Below are positions 6,973 to 13,415 of a DNA stretch of 16,658 nt, piece after piece. A model generated the notes under the pieces. It was not told where the DNA came from and ran no database searches. It saw only the letters and a program-made list of their open reading frames with translations. Source of the stretch: Bacillota bacterium (GTDB lineage Bacteria; Bacillota; Clostridia; Christensenellales; CAG-138); assembly GCA_023396535.1 (NCBI GenBank), contig JAEWWD010000237.1:1-16658 (forward strand). The letters run 5' to 3'. The position numbers and the translations under genes are program-made. Position 1 is the first letter of the stretch, and each line of letters begins with the position of its first letter.

Positions 6973-7566
6973 ATGACAGAGAACACAATGAATCCCCTGG
7001 TCGACGCATATATCGGCAAATCCGTAAAATGGCGGGAAGAACTGGAAAAATTAAGATCCATACTTCTTGATTGCCGCCTGTCTGAAGAACTTAAGTGGGG
7101 CGTTCCCTGCTACACGTTTGAGAACAGCAACGTCGCATTGATTCATACATTCAAGGATTACTGCGCGCTTTTGTTTGTCAAGGGCTCGTTGTTGAAGGAT
7201 TCCGAGGGTATTCTGATCACGCAAACGGAGCATACGCAGGCGGGGCGGCAGATCCGCTTCACCAATGTTCAGGAGATTGCGGAAATGGAACCCATACTGA
7301 AGTCTTACATTTATGAAGCCGTCGAGATTGAAAAAGCGGGCCTGACGGTAGAATTCAAAAAGACAGCGGAATACCCGATTCCTGAAGAATTTCAAACCAA
7401 GCTGAATGAAGATCCCGGCTTGAAAGCCGCTTTTGAAGCCTTGACGCCGGGGCGGCAGCGGGCGTATCTTTTGCATTTTTCCGAACCCAAACAATCCAAA
7501 ACCCGTTCTGCAAGGGTTGAAAAATACATGCGGCAAATTCTCAGCGGCAAGGGATTGCATGACTGA
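6973..7566 (+). CDS. YdeI-like protein (DUF1801 plus OmdA-type domain)
   Basis: A 197-residue protein with an N-terminal DUF1801 domain (about residues 10-115: KWREELEKLRSILLD, LSEELKWGVPCYTFE, FKDYCALLFVKGSLL) and a C-terminal YdeI/OmpD-associated domain (about 135-195: PEEFQTKLNEDPGLKAAFEA, LTPGRQRAYLLHF, SEPKQSKTRSARVEKYMRQI). Length and domain order match Bacillus YdeI. The biochemical role is unknown; relatives have been linked to bacteriocin or peptide protection. The ribosome site AAAGGAG lies inside a perfect palindrome that touches the start codon. It is divergent from the YdhG-like gene with 269 bases between them. No clear terminator follows. Confidence 0.9.
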   Translation: MTENTMNPLVDAYIGKSVKWREELEKLRSILLDCRLSEELKWGVPCYTFENSNVALIHTFKDYCALLFVKGSLLKDSEGILITQTEHTQAGRQIRFTNVQEIAEMEPILKSYIYEAVEIEKAGLTVEFKKTAEYPIPEEFQTKLNEDPGLKAAFEALTPGRQRAYLLHFSEPKQSKTRSARVEKYMRQILSGKGLHD

Positions 7567-7615
7567 AGCGGGAACCGGCCCGTAAATTTACTGTACTTTC
7601 AATTCCCCGTTATTC

Positions 7616-7643
7616 TGGACAAATAGCCTATCAACGATATAAT
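7616..7643 (+). promoter_or_regulatory. Sigma-A promoter for the secreted-protein gene
   Basis: TGGACA (7616-7621) and TATAAT (7638-7643) with a 16-base spacer, five and six matches to consensus. It predicts a leader of about 100 bases to the ATG at 7751. Confidence 0.7.
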
Positions 7644-7750
7644 AAAATATGATGTATGTCGTTTCCGGTACGCACAGCGGTTTTATAAGCGAATAAGTCT
7701 CGCTCCGGAAATACAAAGGTACTGATACGACCCACTGAAGGAGAGCAATT

Positions 7751-8620
7751 ATGCATACGATCCGGACGGGAAGAATCCCCGCGGTTGTTTTGACTCTTAT
7801 ATTGGCGCTGTGCCTGTTTTCTCAGGCCGCGCTGGCCGAGGAAAGTCTGTCGCTGACGACAGCATATGCCGGTTCCGACAGCAACAACAACGGGAATATG
7901 TTCGATGTTACTGTCACAAGCGATCAACCCTTAATCATAGACAGTTTTGATATTAATCTATACCAGTATACCGGCACTCCAACCGTCAACGTATATTACA
8001 GGGACGGGTCCTATACGGATGGCTCAACTTTTTCCGACGGATGGATTTTTGCGGGTTCCGCCGCGGTTACCCCGTCGCCTGTGGATACCCCTACCGCTCT
8101 GAATGTCGGCAACATTCGGCTTGAATCCGGGCAGACTTACGGATTCTACATTACCACAGCACAAAGTACCGACAGGCTGCATTATATAAACAACGATACT
8201 GTCTACAGCGACGATAATTTGACGATAAGCCCGGGGGCGGGAAAACCGTTGCCCGAATTCACGGAAACTACTTTTGAACCCCGCGTCTGGAGCGGCACGA
8301 TCTATTACCACATCTGTGAGCCGGCCTCCGGAACCAGCACATCCACCCGCCGGCACGACGCGGAACACGCGTTCTGGGGACAGGTCAACGTTCTCATACG
8401 CGCGGCGGAGGACAGCGGCGTGGTGCAGGTGGATCTTACGAACATCACGCGCATGCCGCGTTATGTTATGCGCCTGCTGGCCCAATATCCGGACGTCACC
8501 CTCCTGCTTACTTATAATGGTGAAACGGTCGCCATTCCCGGCAGCCTTGCACTCGCAAAGGACAACCGCTCCGCGTTCACGATTGAACAACTGAAGGAGC
8601 TTTTCAAGCAGGCAAATTGA
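7751..8620 (+). CDS. Secreted beta-sandwich protein of unknown function
   Basis: Predicted 289-residue exported protein. The signal peptide is residues 1-29 (core AVVLTLILALCLFS, cleavage after AALA). AAGGAG is 10 bases before the ATG. Residues about 33-190 form a repeating beta pattern (LTTAYAGSDSNNNGNMFDVT, VNVYYRDGSY, GQTYGFYITT, NLTISPGAGK, FEPRVWSGTIYY) seen in extracellular proteins, probably a jelly-roll-like sandwich. Residues about 205-285 (FWGQVNVLIRAAEDSGVVQV, MPRYVMRLLAQYPDVTLLLT, YNGETVAIPG) match a C-terminal module I recall from other clostridial surface proteins. There is no LPXTG motif or lipobox. It is the gene immediately before dnaA in the same direction, and the hairpin GCGCCGTAT/ATGCGGCGC (8764-8806) lies between them. 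No enzyme motif is visible. Confidence 0.88.
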   Translation: MHTIRTGRIPAVVLTLILALCLFSQAALAEESLSLTTAYAGSDSNNNGNMFDVTVTSDQPLIIDSFDINLYQYTGTPTVNVYYRDGSYTDGSTFSDGWIFAGSAAVTPSPVDTPTALNVGNIRLESGQTYGFYITTAQSTDRLHYINNDTVYSDDNLTISPGAGKPLPEFTETTFEPRVWSGTIYYHICEPASGTSTSTRRHDAEHAFWGQVNVLIRAAEDSGVVQVDLTNITRMPRYVMRLLAQYPDVTLLLTYNGETVAIPGSLALAKDNRSAFTIEQLKELFKQAN

Positions 8621-8833
8621 TTGTTAAAATGAGCGGCGAGAGCGTAGGTTTCTCCCCCGACCGATTTATATCCCGCCGGATCGCATGATTCTCCGTTCGT
8701 GCGTCGATTTTCCTTATTATCCCATATGCGCTCTATGGGCAGGCAGCCCGGCCGCACTGAAAAGCGCCGTATTTTCTTACTTATAACCATTCTGAATATG
8801 CGGCGCCCCGGCTCTTGAAAGTCCAACTTCGCC

Positions 8834-8862
8834 TTGTTTTTTAACTGTCGTTTTGTTATCAT
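8834..8862 (+). promoter_or_regulatory. Candidate dnaA promoter
   Basis: TTGTTT (8834-8839) and TATCAT (8857-8862) with a 17-base spacer. The -10 has five matches and the -35 only three. It lies in the 359-base gap before dnaA, which otherwise holds a hairpin (8764-8806), no gene and no clear DnaA box. Confidence 0.45.
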
Positions 8863-8899
8863 GTCTTTATAGTTGAAACGAATGTAAAATATATTTGAT

Positions 8900-8922
8900 A
8901 TCCGCTTGCGGGCGGATTTTTT
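8900..8922 (+). terminator. Terminator-like hairpin in the dnaA leader
   Basis: ATCCGC (8900-8905) pairs with GCGGAT (8912-8917), and the final T starts a run of six Ts (8917-8922). A second hairpin, GCGGC/GCCGC (8942-8954), follows before the start codon. It lies between the promoter candidate and dnaA, so it either ends upstream transcription or attenuates dnaA. Confidence 0.5.
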
Positions 8923-8979
8923 CAGCAAAATGGGTTTACCCGCGGCGAAGCCGCTTACAAGATGGAACGGGGGACGGGA

Positions 8980-10290
8980 ATGGATCAGGCAAAGGCGATC
9001 TGGCAGCGGACATGCGAGCTGCTCAGAGCGGAGGTCAATGGCGTCAGCTATAATACGTTTATCGATGTGCTCACGCCGCTTGCGCTCTCGGGCTCTACGC
9101 TGGTGCTGCAGGCCCCCAACGAGATGGTGCAATCCACCATCGAGACGTTCTACATCGTCACTATCCGCTCCTGCGCCGCGCATGCGTTCGGCGGCGTGGA
9201 AAACATACAGGTCGTGCAGCCCGGCGATCGCGGCCAATATTTCCGCGACGACGTTGGCGATTATACCTGCAATCTTTTTTCAAAGTATACGTTCAACACG
9301 TTTGTGGTGGGCGGTTCCAACTATTTCGCGCACGCCGCGGCGCTTGCCGTCGCGCAAAATCCCGCCAAGGCGTACAACCCGCTGTTCCTGTACGGCGGCG
9401 TGGGCCTGGGAAAAACGCATCTCATGCACGCCATCGGCCATCAGGTGCGCGAGCAAAATCCCCGCGCGCGGGTCATGTACGTTACCAGCGAGACGTTCAC
9501 CAACGAGATGATACAGTCCATTTCAAGCAACCGTAACAAGGAGTTCCGCAACCGCTACCGCAATGTGGACGTGCTGATGGTGGACGATATCCAGTTCATC
9601 GCCCGCAAGGAAGGCGTGCAGGAAGAATTTTTCCACACATTCAACACGCTGCACACCGCCAACAAACAGATCGTCATCAGCTCGGACAAGCCGCCGCGCG
9701 AAATCGCGCAGCTGGAGGAACGGCTCCGTTCCCGCTTCGAGTGGGGCCTGATCGCGGATATACAGCCGCCGGACCTTGAAACGCGCATCGCCATATTAAA
9801 GCGCCGCGCCAATGAGGAGAATATACTCGTGCCCGATTCGGTGCTGGAGTTTATCGCCGAACGCGTACAGTCCAACATCCGCGAGCTGGAGGGTTTCCTC
9901 ACCCGCGTCGTGGCGTATTCCAAGTTCAACCGTGTGGAGCTCGATTCCCGCGTGGCCGCCGCCGCGTTGAAGGACATGCTGCCCGACGACGCGCCCCGCG
10001 TACTTACGCCCTATATCATACAGGAAACGGTCGCCGCTTATTACGGCCAGCCGATAGACGCGTTCTCCGCCAAGCGCAGGGATCAGGAAGTCGCCTTCCC
10101 GCGTCAGGTCGCCATGTACCTTTCCCGCTGTATGACGGATTGGAGCCTGCCCAAGATAGGCGAGGCGTTCGGCGGGCGCAACCATACCACCGTCATGCAC
10201 GCGCACGAAAAGATCAGCGAGCAGGTCAAATCCGACACCGCGCTTGCTTCCACCATAAAGGATCTCAAAAAGCGGCTCATGGCGCCGTAA
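8980..10290 (+). CDS. dnaA: Chromosomal replication initiator protein DnaA
   Basis: Binds DnaA boxes at oriC, forms an ATP-dependent filament and opens the origin. From MDQAKAIWQR the protein is 436 residues. Domain I is about 1-80 (LLRAEVNGVSYNTFIDVLTP), followed by a short linker. The AAA+ domain has Walker A GGVGLGKTHL near 139 and Walker B MVDDIQFI near 201, with RLRSRFEWGL as the arginine-finger region. The C-terminal box-binding helix has FGGRNHTTVMHAHEKI near 398-410, with Asn where many orthologues have Asp. I prefer the ATG at 8980, with GGGGGA just upstream, over 8962, which has no ribosome site; neither site is strong. It has its own leader with a terminator-like hairpin. The origin-like region follows. 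Confidence 0.96.
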   Translation: MDQAKAIWQRTCELLRAEVNGVSYNTFIDVLTPLALSGSTLVLQAPNEMVQSTIETFYIVTIRSCAAHAFGGVENIQVVQPGDRGQYFRDDVGDYTCNLFSKYTFNTFVVGGSNYFAHAAALAVAQNPAKAYNPLFLYGGVGLGKTHLMHAIGHQVREQNPRARVMYVTSETFTNEMIQSISSNRNKEFRNRYRNVDVLMVDDIQFIARKEGVQEEFFHTFNTLHTANKQIVISSDKPPREIAQLEERLRSRFEWGLIADIQPPDLETRIAILKRRANEENILVPDSVLEFIAERVQSNIRELEGFLTRVVAYSKFNRVELDSRVAAAALKDMLPDDAPRVLTPYIIQETVAAYYGQPIDAFSAKRRDQEVAFPRQVAMYLSRCMTDWSLPKIGEAFGGRNHTTVMHAHEKISEQVKSDTALASTIKDLKKRLMAP

Positions 10291-10325
10291 GGGAAACGTT
10301 GGGGATTTCATCCCCAAACCCCTGA
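10291..10325 (-). repeat. Double-hairpin repeat module, half copy 2
   Basis: TTGGGGAT/ATCCCCAA (10299-10306 with 10310-10317) starts 8 bases after the dnaA stop. On the minus strand it reads CTCAGGGGTTTGGGGATGAA then ATCCCCAACGTTTCCC, matching the second half of the modules at 3755-3808 and 10591-10655. The partner CTTAGGG-type hairpin is missing. It may also act as the dnaA 3' hairpin. Confidence 0.6.
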
Positions 10326-10339
10326 GGTTGATATAGGAT

Positions 10340-10366
10340 CATTCGAGGCGGGAGACGCCTCGAATG
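10340..10366. repeat. Perfect 11-base-pair inverted repeat
   Basis: CATTCGAGGCG (10340-10350) and CGCCTCGAATG (10356-10366) around a GGAGA loop. No T-run on either side. Confidence 0.7.
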
Positions 10367-10402
10367 CTAGGCCTGCGGGCCGTCGCCTTTGGAAACCCAT
10401 AA

Positions 10403-10424
10403 GCAAAGCGACAAGTCGCTTTGC
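10403..10424. repeat. Perfect 10-base-pair inverted repeat
   Basis: GCAAAGCGAC (10403-10412) and GTCGCTTTGC (10415-10424) separated by AA. No T-run on either side, so it is not an ordinary terminator. Confidence 0.7.
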
Positions 10425-10455
10425 AAGGAATTTACGAGTATTTTATATTTCTGTT

Positions 10456-10483
10456 CTGACAGCTTTCCGGCACGGTTTATAGT
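10456..10483 (+). promoter_or_regulatory. Promoter candidate inside the dnaA-dnaN gap
   Basis: CTGACA (10456-10461) and TATAGT (10478-10483) with a 16-base spacer, each five matches to consensus. TATAAT (10483-10488) overlaps the -10. The predicted start is about 600 bases before dnaN, so transcription would cross the putative unwinding region. A GU-containing 10-base-pair hairpin (10492-10501 with 10505-10514) sits at the predicted RNA 5' end. Confidence 0.5.
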
Positions 10484-10567
10484 ATAATGGTATGGGGAAA
10501 CTATGTTTCCTCATATAGTGTACACGGAATTATTTTTTCGCTGTGCATACGCTGCCGTATTTCTCCT

Positions 10568-10587
10568 CGCAAACGCGTGCGTTTGCG
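10568..10587. repeat. Perfect 9-base-pair inverted repeat
   Basis: CGCAAACGC (10568-10576) and GCGTTTGCG (10579-10587) separated by GT. It lies directly before the third double-hairpin module. Confidence 0.65.
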
Positions 10588-10590
10588 TTT

Positions 10591-10655
10591 GGGATTCCTA
10601 AGGGACTTGTCCCTTAGGTCAGGGGTCCGGGGGTGAAACCCCCGGAAAAAATTCC
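10591..10655 (+). repeat. Double-hairpin repeat module, copy 3
   Basis: CCTAAGGGAC/GTCCCTTAGG (10597-10606 with 10609-10618) and TCCGGGGGT/ACCCCCGGA (10626-10634 with 10638-10646), framed by GGGATT and ATTCCC. The order and linkers match copy 1 read on the minus strand, while stem bases differ and remain paired. Confidence 0.7.
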
Positions 10656-10672
10656 CGTTTATACATGAATGC

Positions 10673-10918
10673 ATATCCACAATCCGTGCACAATGTCTGT
10701 GCGGGGGCTGTGCGTGAAATGTCGACAATGTGCAGCGTGTGGGGAATGTGTACAAGCGGGCAGGTTATGAATAAGTTGTCCACAAAGAGTCGCACAGGCA
10801 AAGCGCTAGGCATGACCTGACCAAAACCGGGTTTTGCACAATATCCGCAGCCCCTACTACTACGGCTACTACGACTCCCAAAACGATATCCAGCGGAGTA
10901 AGCGCGGAATGTGTACAA
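10673..10918 (+). other. oriC: Putative origin of replication (oriC) with DnaA boxes
   Basis: The dnaA-dnaN gap is the usual site of the unwinding region in Firmicutes. DnaA-box-like nonamers against TTATCCACA: ATATCCACA (10673-10681, one mismatch), TTGTCCACA (10776-10784, one), TTTTGCACA (10832-10840, two), ATATCCGCA (10841-10849, two), and on the other strand TGTGGGGAA (10738-10746, two) and TGTGTACAA (10747-10755 and 10910-10918, two each). No perfect box is present in the gap. The last plus-strand box abuts a CTA triplet array. The region after the array is not strongly AT-rich, which is unusual. Confidence 0.7.
10854..10877 (+). other. DnaA-trio-like unwinding element
   Basis: Triplets CTA CTA CTA CGG CTA CTA CGA CTC follow GCAGCCC, directly after a degenerate DnaA box (10841-10849). 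In Bacillus subtilis a box, a short GC-rich spacer and CTA-type triplets (3'-GAT on the other strand) form the site where DnaA loads on single-stranded DNA. The arrangement and orientation towards dnaN agree with that as I recall it. Confidence 0.65.
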
Positions 10919-11051
10919 AACGAAGCCTGTGCGCACCGGCCGCAAACCGAATATGCAAAAGCGCTGCACTGCCGAACCGGCGGTACATGCTCTTATAGGG
11001 AAGCAAAAGCAAACCCAACGCAACAATGTTTCCCAAAACTATAAAGCTCAG

Positions 11052-11066
11052 GCGGTATATTACCGC
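11052..11066 (+). promoter_or_regulatory. Small hairpin just before the dnaN ribosome site
   Basis: GCGGTA/TACCGC (11052-11057 with 11061-11066) around TAT, followed by TGTTTCTT and then AAAGGAGG. It could end transcripts from the origin region or affect dnaN translation. Confidence 0.35.
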
Positions 11067-11089
11067 TGTTTCTTAAAGGAGGAAAACAT

Positions 11090-12190
11090 ATGCGCCTTGT
11101 ACTGGACGTTAAAACGCTCAACGCTGGAATTGCCACGGTCATCAAATCCCTGTCCTCCAGGCCCGCGCTGCCGATACTTGAGGGCATTTATCTGTGCGCT
11201 TCGCCGGAAGGCCTGCTATTGCGCTGCTCTGACCTGTCGCTGCAGATAGAATGCGTCATACCGGCGACGGTGGAGGAAGAAGGCGCCATCGTGGTGCCAG
11301 GCCGGCTATTTTCTGAAATGGCCCGTAAATTTCCAGGCGAAACCGTGGATTTAAAACTTAAAGACCGCACTATGCAAATGCGCTCCGGCCGCAGCAACAC
11401 CAGCCTGCAGTGCGTGGACGCGCGGGAGTTCCCGGATATGTCGGTCACGGGCAAAACCCGCACCATTCATATTCCGCAGGGCATATTGAAGGACATGATC
11501 CGCCAGACGGTGTTCGCCACCGCGCAGGAGGAAAGCAAGCCTATACTGACGGGTGTGCTCTGTGAACTGGATGAAAACCTTTTTACAATGGTCGCGCTGG
11601 ATGGATTCAGGCTCGCGCTCAGGCGCACGCCCATCTCCATGGAATTCGAACATATGGAATTTGTAGTACCCGCGAAATCCTTCCAGGAAATATCCAAAAC
11701 GCTGCTCGATACCGATGAAGAAATAGAGGTGCAGTTCTCGCCTACACACCTGAAAATAGATATGGGGCATACCAAGGTCGTAAGCCGGCTGCTGGACGGC
11801 GATTTTATACGCTACAGAAGCATATTGCCCACGGACCATCTCACGCGCGTGCGCATCAACCGGTTTGAACTGCTGGATAGCATCGATCGTGCGATACTCA
11901 TGGCAAGGGAAGCGACGAACAACCTCGTAAGGTTTTCCATCACCGAAGAATCGTTCAAACTGACGGCCAACAGCGCTATAGGCCGCGTGGAGGAGGAAAT
12001 ATCCATTCACCTCAACGGCGATCCCATCGAAATCGCGTTCAACGCCCGGTACTTTTCGGACGTGCTCAAATCGTTGGACGACGAAGAGATTTTCCTTGAT
12101 ATGAACAACAACGTCAGTCCCTGCGTGGTAAGGCCGACACAGGGCGACGCGTATTATTACCTGATATTGCCCGTGAGGATATTTGCATAG
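11090..12190 (+). CDS. dnaN: DNA polymerase III beta sliding clamp
   Basis: Ring-shaped processivity clamp that holds DNA polymerase III on DNA. The 366 residues and start MRLVLDVKTLNAGIATVIKS are typical. Recognisable stretches are ALPILEGIYLCASPEGLLLR in domain 1, ARKFPGETVDL, TGVLCELDENLFTMVALDGF followed by RLALRR in domain 2, VVPAKSFQEI, DGDFIRYRSILPTD, FNARYFSDVLKSLDDEEIF in domain 3 and the C-terminal YYLILPVRIFA. AAAGGAGG lies 7 bases before the ATG. The gap to dnaA is 799 bases, and no yaaA, recF or gyrB follows; an AbrB-like gene faces it instead. A GAAATTCCCC/GGGGAATTTC hairpin with T4 ends the transcript at 12254-12280. Confidence 0.97.
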   Translation: MRLVLDVKTLNAGIATVIKSLSSRPALPILEGIYLCASPEGLLLRCSDLSLQIECVIPATVEEEGAIVVPGRLFSEMARKFPGETVDLKLKDRTMQMRSGRSNTSLQCVDAREFPDMSVTGKTRTIHIPQGILKDMIRQTVFATAQEESKPILTGVLCELDENLFTMVALDGFRLALRRTPISMEFEHMEFVVPAKSFQEISKTLLDTDEEIEVQFSPTHLKIDMGHTKVVSRLLDGDFIRYRSILPTDHLTRVRINRFELLDSIDRAILMAREATNNLVRFSITEESFKLTANSAIGRVEEEISIHLNGDPIEIAFNARYFSDVLKSLDDEEIFLDMNNNVSPCVVRPTQGDAYYYLILPVRIFA

Positions 12191-12210
12191 CGATTGTCTC
12201 TTGGAATCAA

Positions 12211-12280
12211 TGGACAATGTAAAATGAACAATGTAAAATGAACAATGGATGTAGAAATTCCCCTTTGGGGAATTTCTTTT
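12211..12280 (+). repeat. Gene-end repeat with terminator, copy A
   Basis: Two tandem 14-base units ACAATGTAAAATGA (12214-12227, 12228-12241) plus a partial third are followed by GTAGAAATTCC and a perfect 10-base-pair hairpin GAAATTCCCC/GGGGAATTTC (12254-12263 with 12267-12276) ending in TTTT. It is the dnaN terminator and shares its leader and stem with 15661-15717 and 16333-16390. Confidence 0.8.
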
Positions 12281-12376
12281 ATTCTGAGAAAACTTGCTAC
12301 CCCTCAAAAATACAAAACAGACTTCTTATAAAAAGAAGCCTGATAGTATGAAACCGGTTATAAAATTCCTGTTAAT

Positions 12377-12420
12377 AAAAGGCTGCACTTTTCATTTTTC
12401 AATGAAAGGAGTAGCCTTTT
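12377..12420 (-). terminator. Bidirectional terminator between dnaN and the AbrB-like gene
   Basis: AAAAGGCT (12377-12384) pairs with AGCCTTTT (12413-12420), continued inside by CTTTTCATT with AATGAAAGG (12388-12396 with 12401-12409). T-runs lie on both strands. It starts 14 bases after the stop of the minus-strand gene. Confidence 0.75.
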
Positions 12421-12434
12421 AATCTGTGTGCCGC

Positions 12435-12680
12435 TTACTTGATCTCCTTGAGTTTATCAAGGCATTCCTGGCAAATGTTCTTGCCCTGGAAACTTACCAG
12501 ATCGTTTGCGTTATCGCAAAAAAAACAAGCGGGATGGTATTTCTTGAGTATAATCGTTTCCTTGTCGACGAAAATCTCTATTGAATCCTTTACGTCGATG
12601 CCCAAAGTTCTCCGCAGCTCAATAGGGATGACCACCCGGCCCAAGGTATCCATTTTACGTACGATGCCCGTTGACTTCAT
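12435..12680 (-). CDS. AbrB/SpoVT-type transition regulator with CxxC tail
   Basis: An 81-residue DNA-binding protein. Residues 3-47 (STGIVRKMDTLGRVVIPIEL, RRTLGI, DSIEIFVDKETIILKKY) are a complete AbrB swapped-hairpin domain. Residues 51-75 add ACFFC and NICQEC, that is Cys52, Cys55, Cys70 and Cys73, a probable zinc-binding knuckle found in many clostridial members. It likely acts as a multimeric repressor of transition-state genes. The start at 12678-12680 is chosen because AAAGGA lies 9 bases upstream; the longer frame adds an unlikely hydrophobic stretch. It is divergent from spmAB, with the palindrome at 12802-12815 between them. Its target genes cannot be read from the sequence. Confidence 0.9.
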   Translation of the reverse strand: MKSTGIVRKMDTLGRVVIPIELRRTLGIDVKDSIEIFVDKETIILKKYHPACFFCDNANDLVSFQGKNICQECLDKLKEIK

Positions 12681-12801
12681 ACCATTGATCCTTTCTATAT
12701 CCATTATTTTAGGAAGCAGGCTGAACTTCCCATATACTATCAATAATACACATATTCCTGCCAAACAGTCAATATAATTGTCAAGAAGAATACGGCTAAT
12801 C

Positions 12802-12832
12802 TGTGAATATTCACACTTTTTATAGCAATATA
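12802..12832 (+). promoter_or_regulatory. Palindrome and possible sigma-G promoter before spmA
   Basis: TGTGAATATTCACA (12802-12815) is a perfect 14-base palindrome. It contains TGAATA (12804-12809), the sigma-G type -35. A weak -10 candidate CAATATA (12826-12832) follows after 16 bases. In Bacillus spmAB is expressed in the forespore. The palindrome is solid; the promoter is tentative because the -10 is poor and would leave a very short leader. Confidence 0.4.
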
Positions 12833-12848
12833 TGGGGGTATGGCCGGA

Positions 12849-13415
12849 ATGATGAGCTGGATTTGGTGTATTTTGTTCTGTATTGGCGCTGTATGGACGT
12901 CGTTTCGCTTTGGCGGCGACGCGGCGGTCGGCGCCATGCTGGACGGCGCACAGCAGGGTGTCACATTATGCATCACGCTGGCGGGCACTTACATACTTTG
13001 GATGGGGTTGCTGAATATCGCAAAACGGGCGGGGCTTATTGAAGCATTATCCCGGCGACTTAGGCGGGCGTGCGAGTGGCTGTTCCCCGGCGCGGGCGAG
13101 GCCACGGGCGCGATCACGCTCAACATGGCGGCCAATATACTCGGTATGGGCAACGCGGCGACGCCGTTCGGCCTGGAGGCCATGCGGCTCATGCAAAAAC
13201 ACAATAAGGATAAACGCCGCGCTACCGACGCCATGTGCGTGTTCCTTGCCGTCAACGCGTCGGCGCTGCAGGTGCTGCCCACCACCATGATTGGGCTTCG
13301 CGCCGCATATGGATCTTTACAACCGGGCGCGATCGTGCTGCCTTCCATACTGTCCTCCTCGGCCGCGACGCTGGTGACCGTACTGCTTTGCCGCATGCTG
13401 GTGAAACGAAAATGA
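12849..13415 (+). CDS. spmA: Spore maturation protein A
   Basis: A multi-pass membrane protein needed, with SpmB, for spore core dehydration in Bacillus. Recognisable stretches are GVTLCITLAGTYILWMGLLN, IAKRAGLIEALSRRL, LNMAANILGMGNAATPFGLE, AMRLMQ and NASALQVLPTTMIGLRAAYG, the nucleoside-transporter-gate type core shared by SpmA proteins. Hydrophobic helices lie at both ends. I start at 12849 (MMSWIWC, 188 residues) because GGGGG lies 10 bases upstream; the ATG at 12840 is too close to it, and 12852 remains possible. The stop overlaps the spmB start. The operon is good evidence of an endospore former. Confidence 0.92.
   Translation: MMSWIWCILFCIGAVWTSFRFGGDAAVGAMLDGAQQGVTLCITLAGTYILWMGLLNIAKRAGLIEALSRRLRRACEWLFPGAGEATGAITLNMAANILGMGNAATPFGLEAMRLMQKHNKDKRRATDAMCVFLAVNASALQVLPTTMIGLRAAYGSLQPGAIVLPSILSSSAATLVTVLLCRMLVKRK

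Noticed and set aside
10834..11000. Thr-rich or Tyr-rich peptide readings over the CTA triplets
   Set aside because: No start codon with a ribosome site, and the triplet periodicity is better explained as a DnaA-trio element next to a box.
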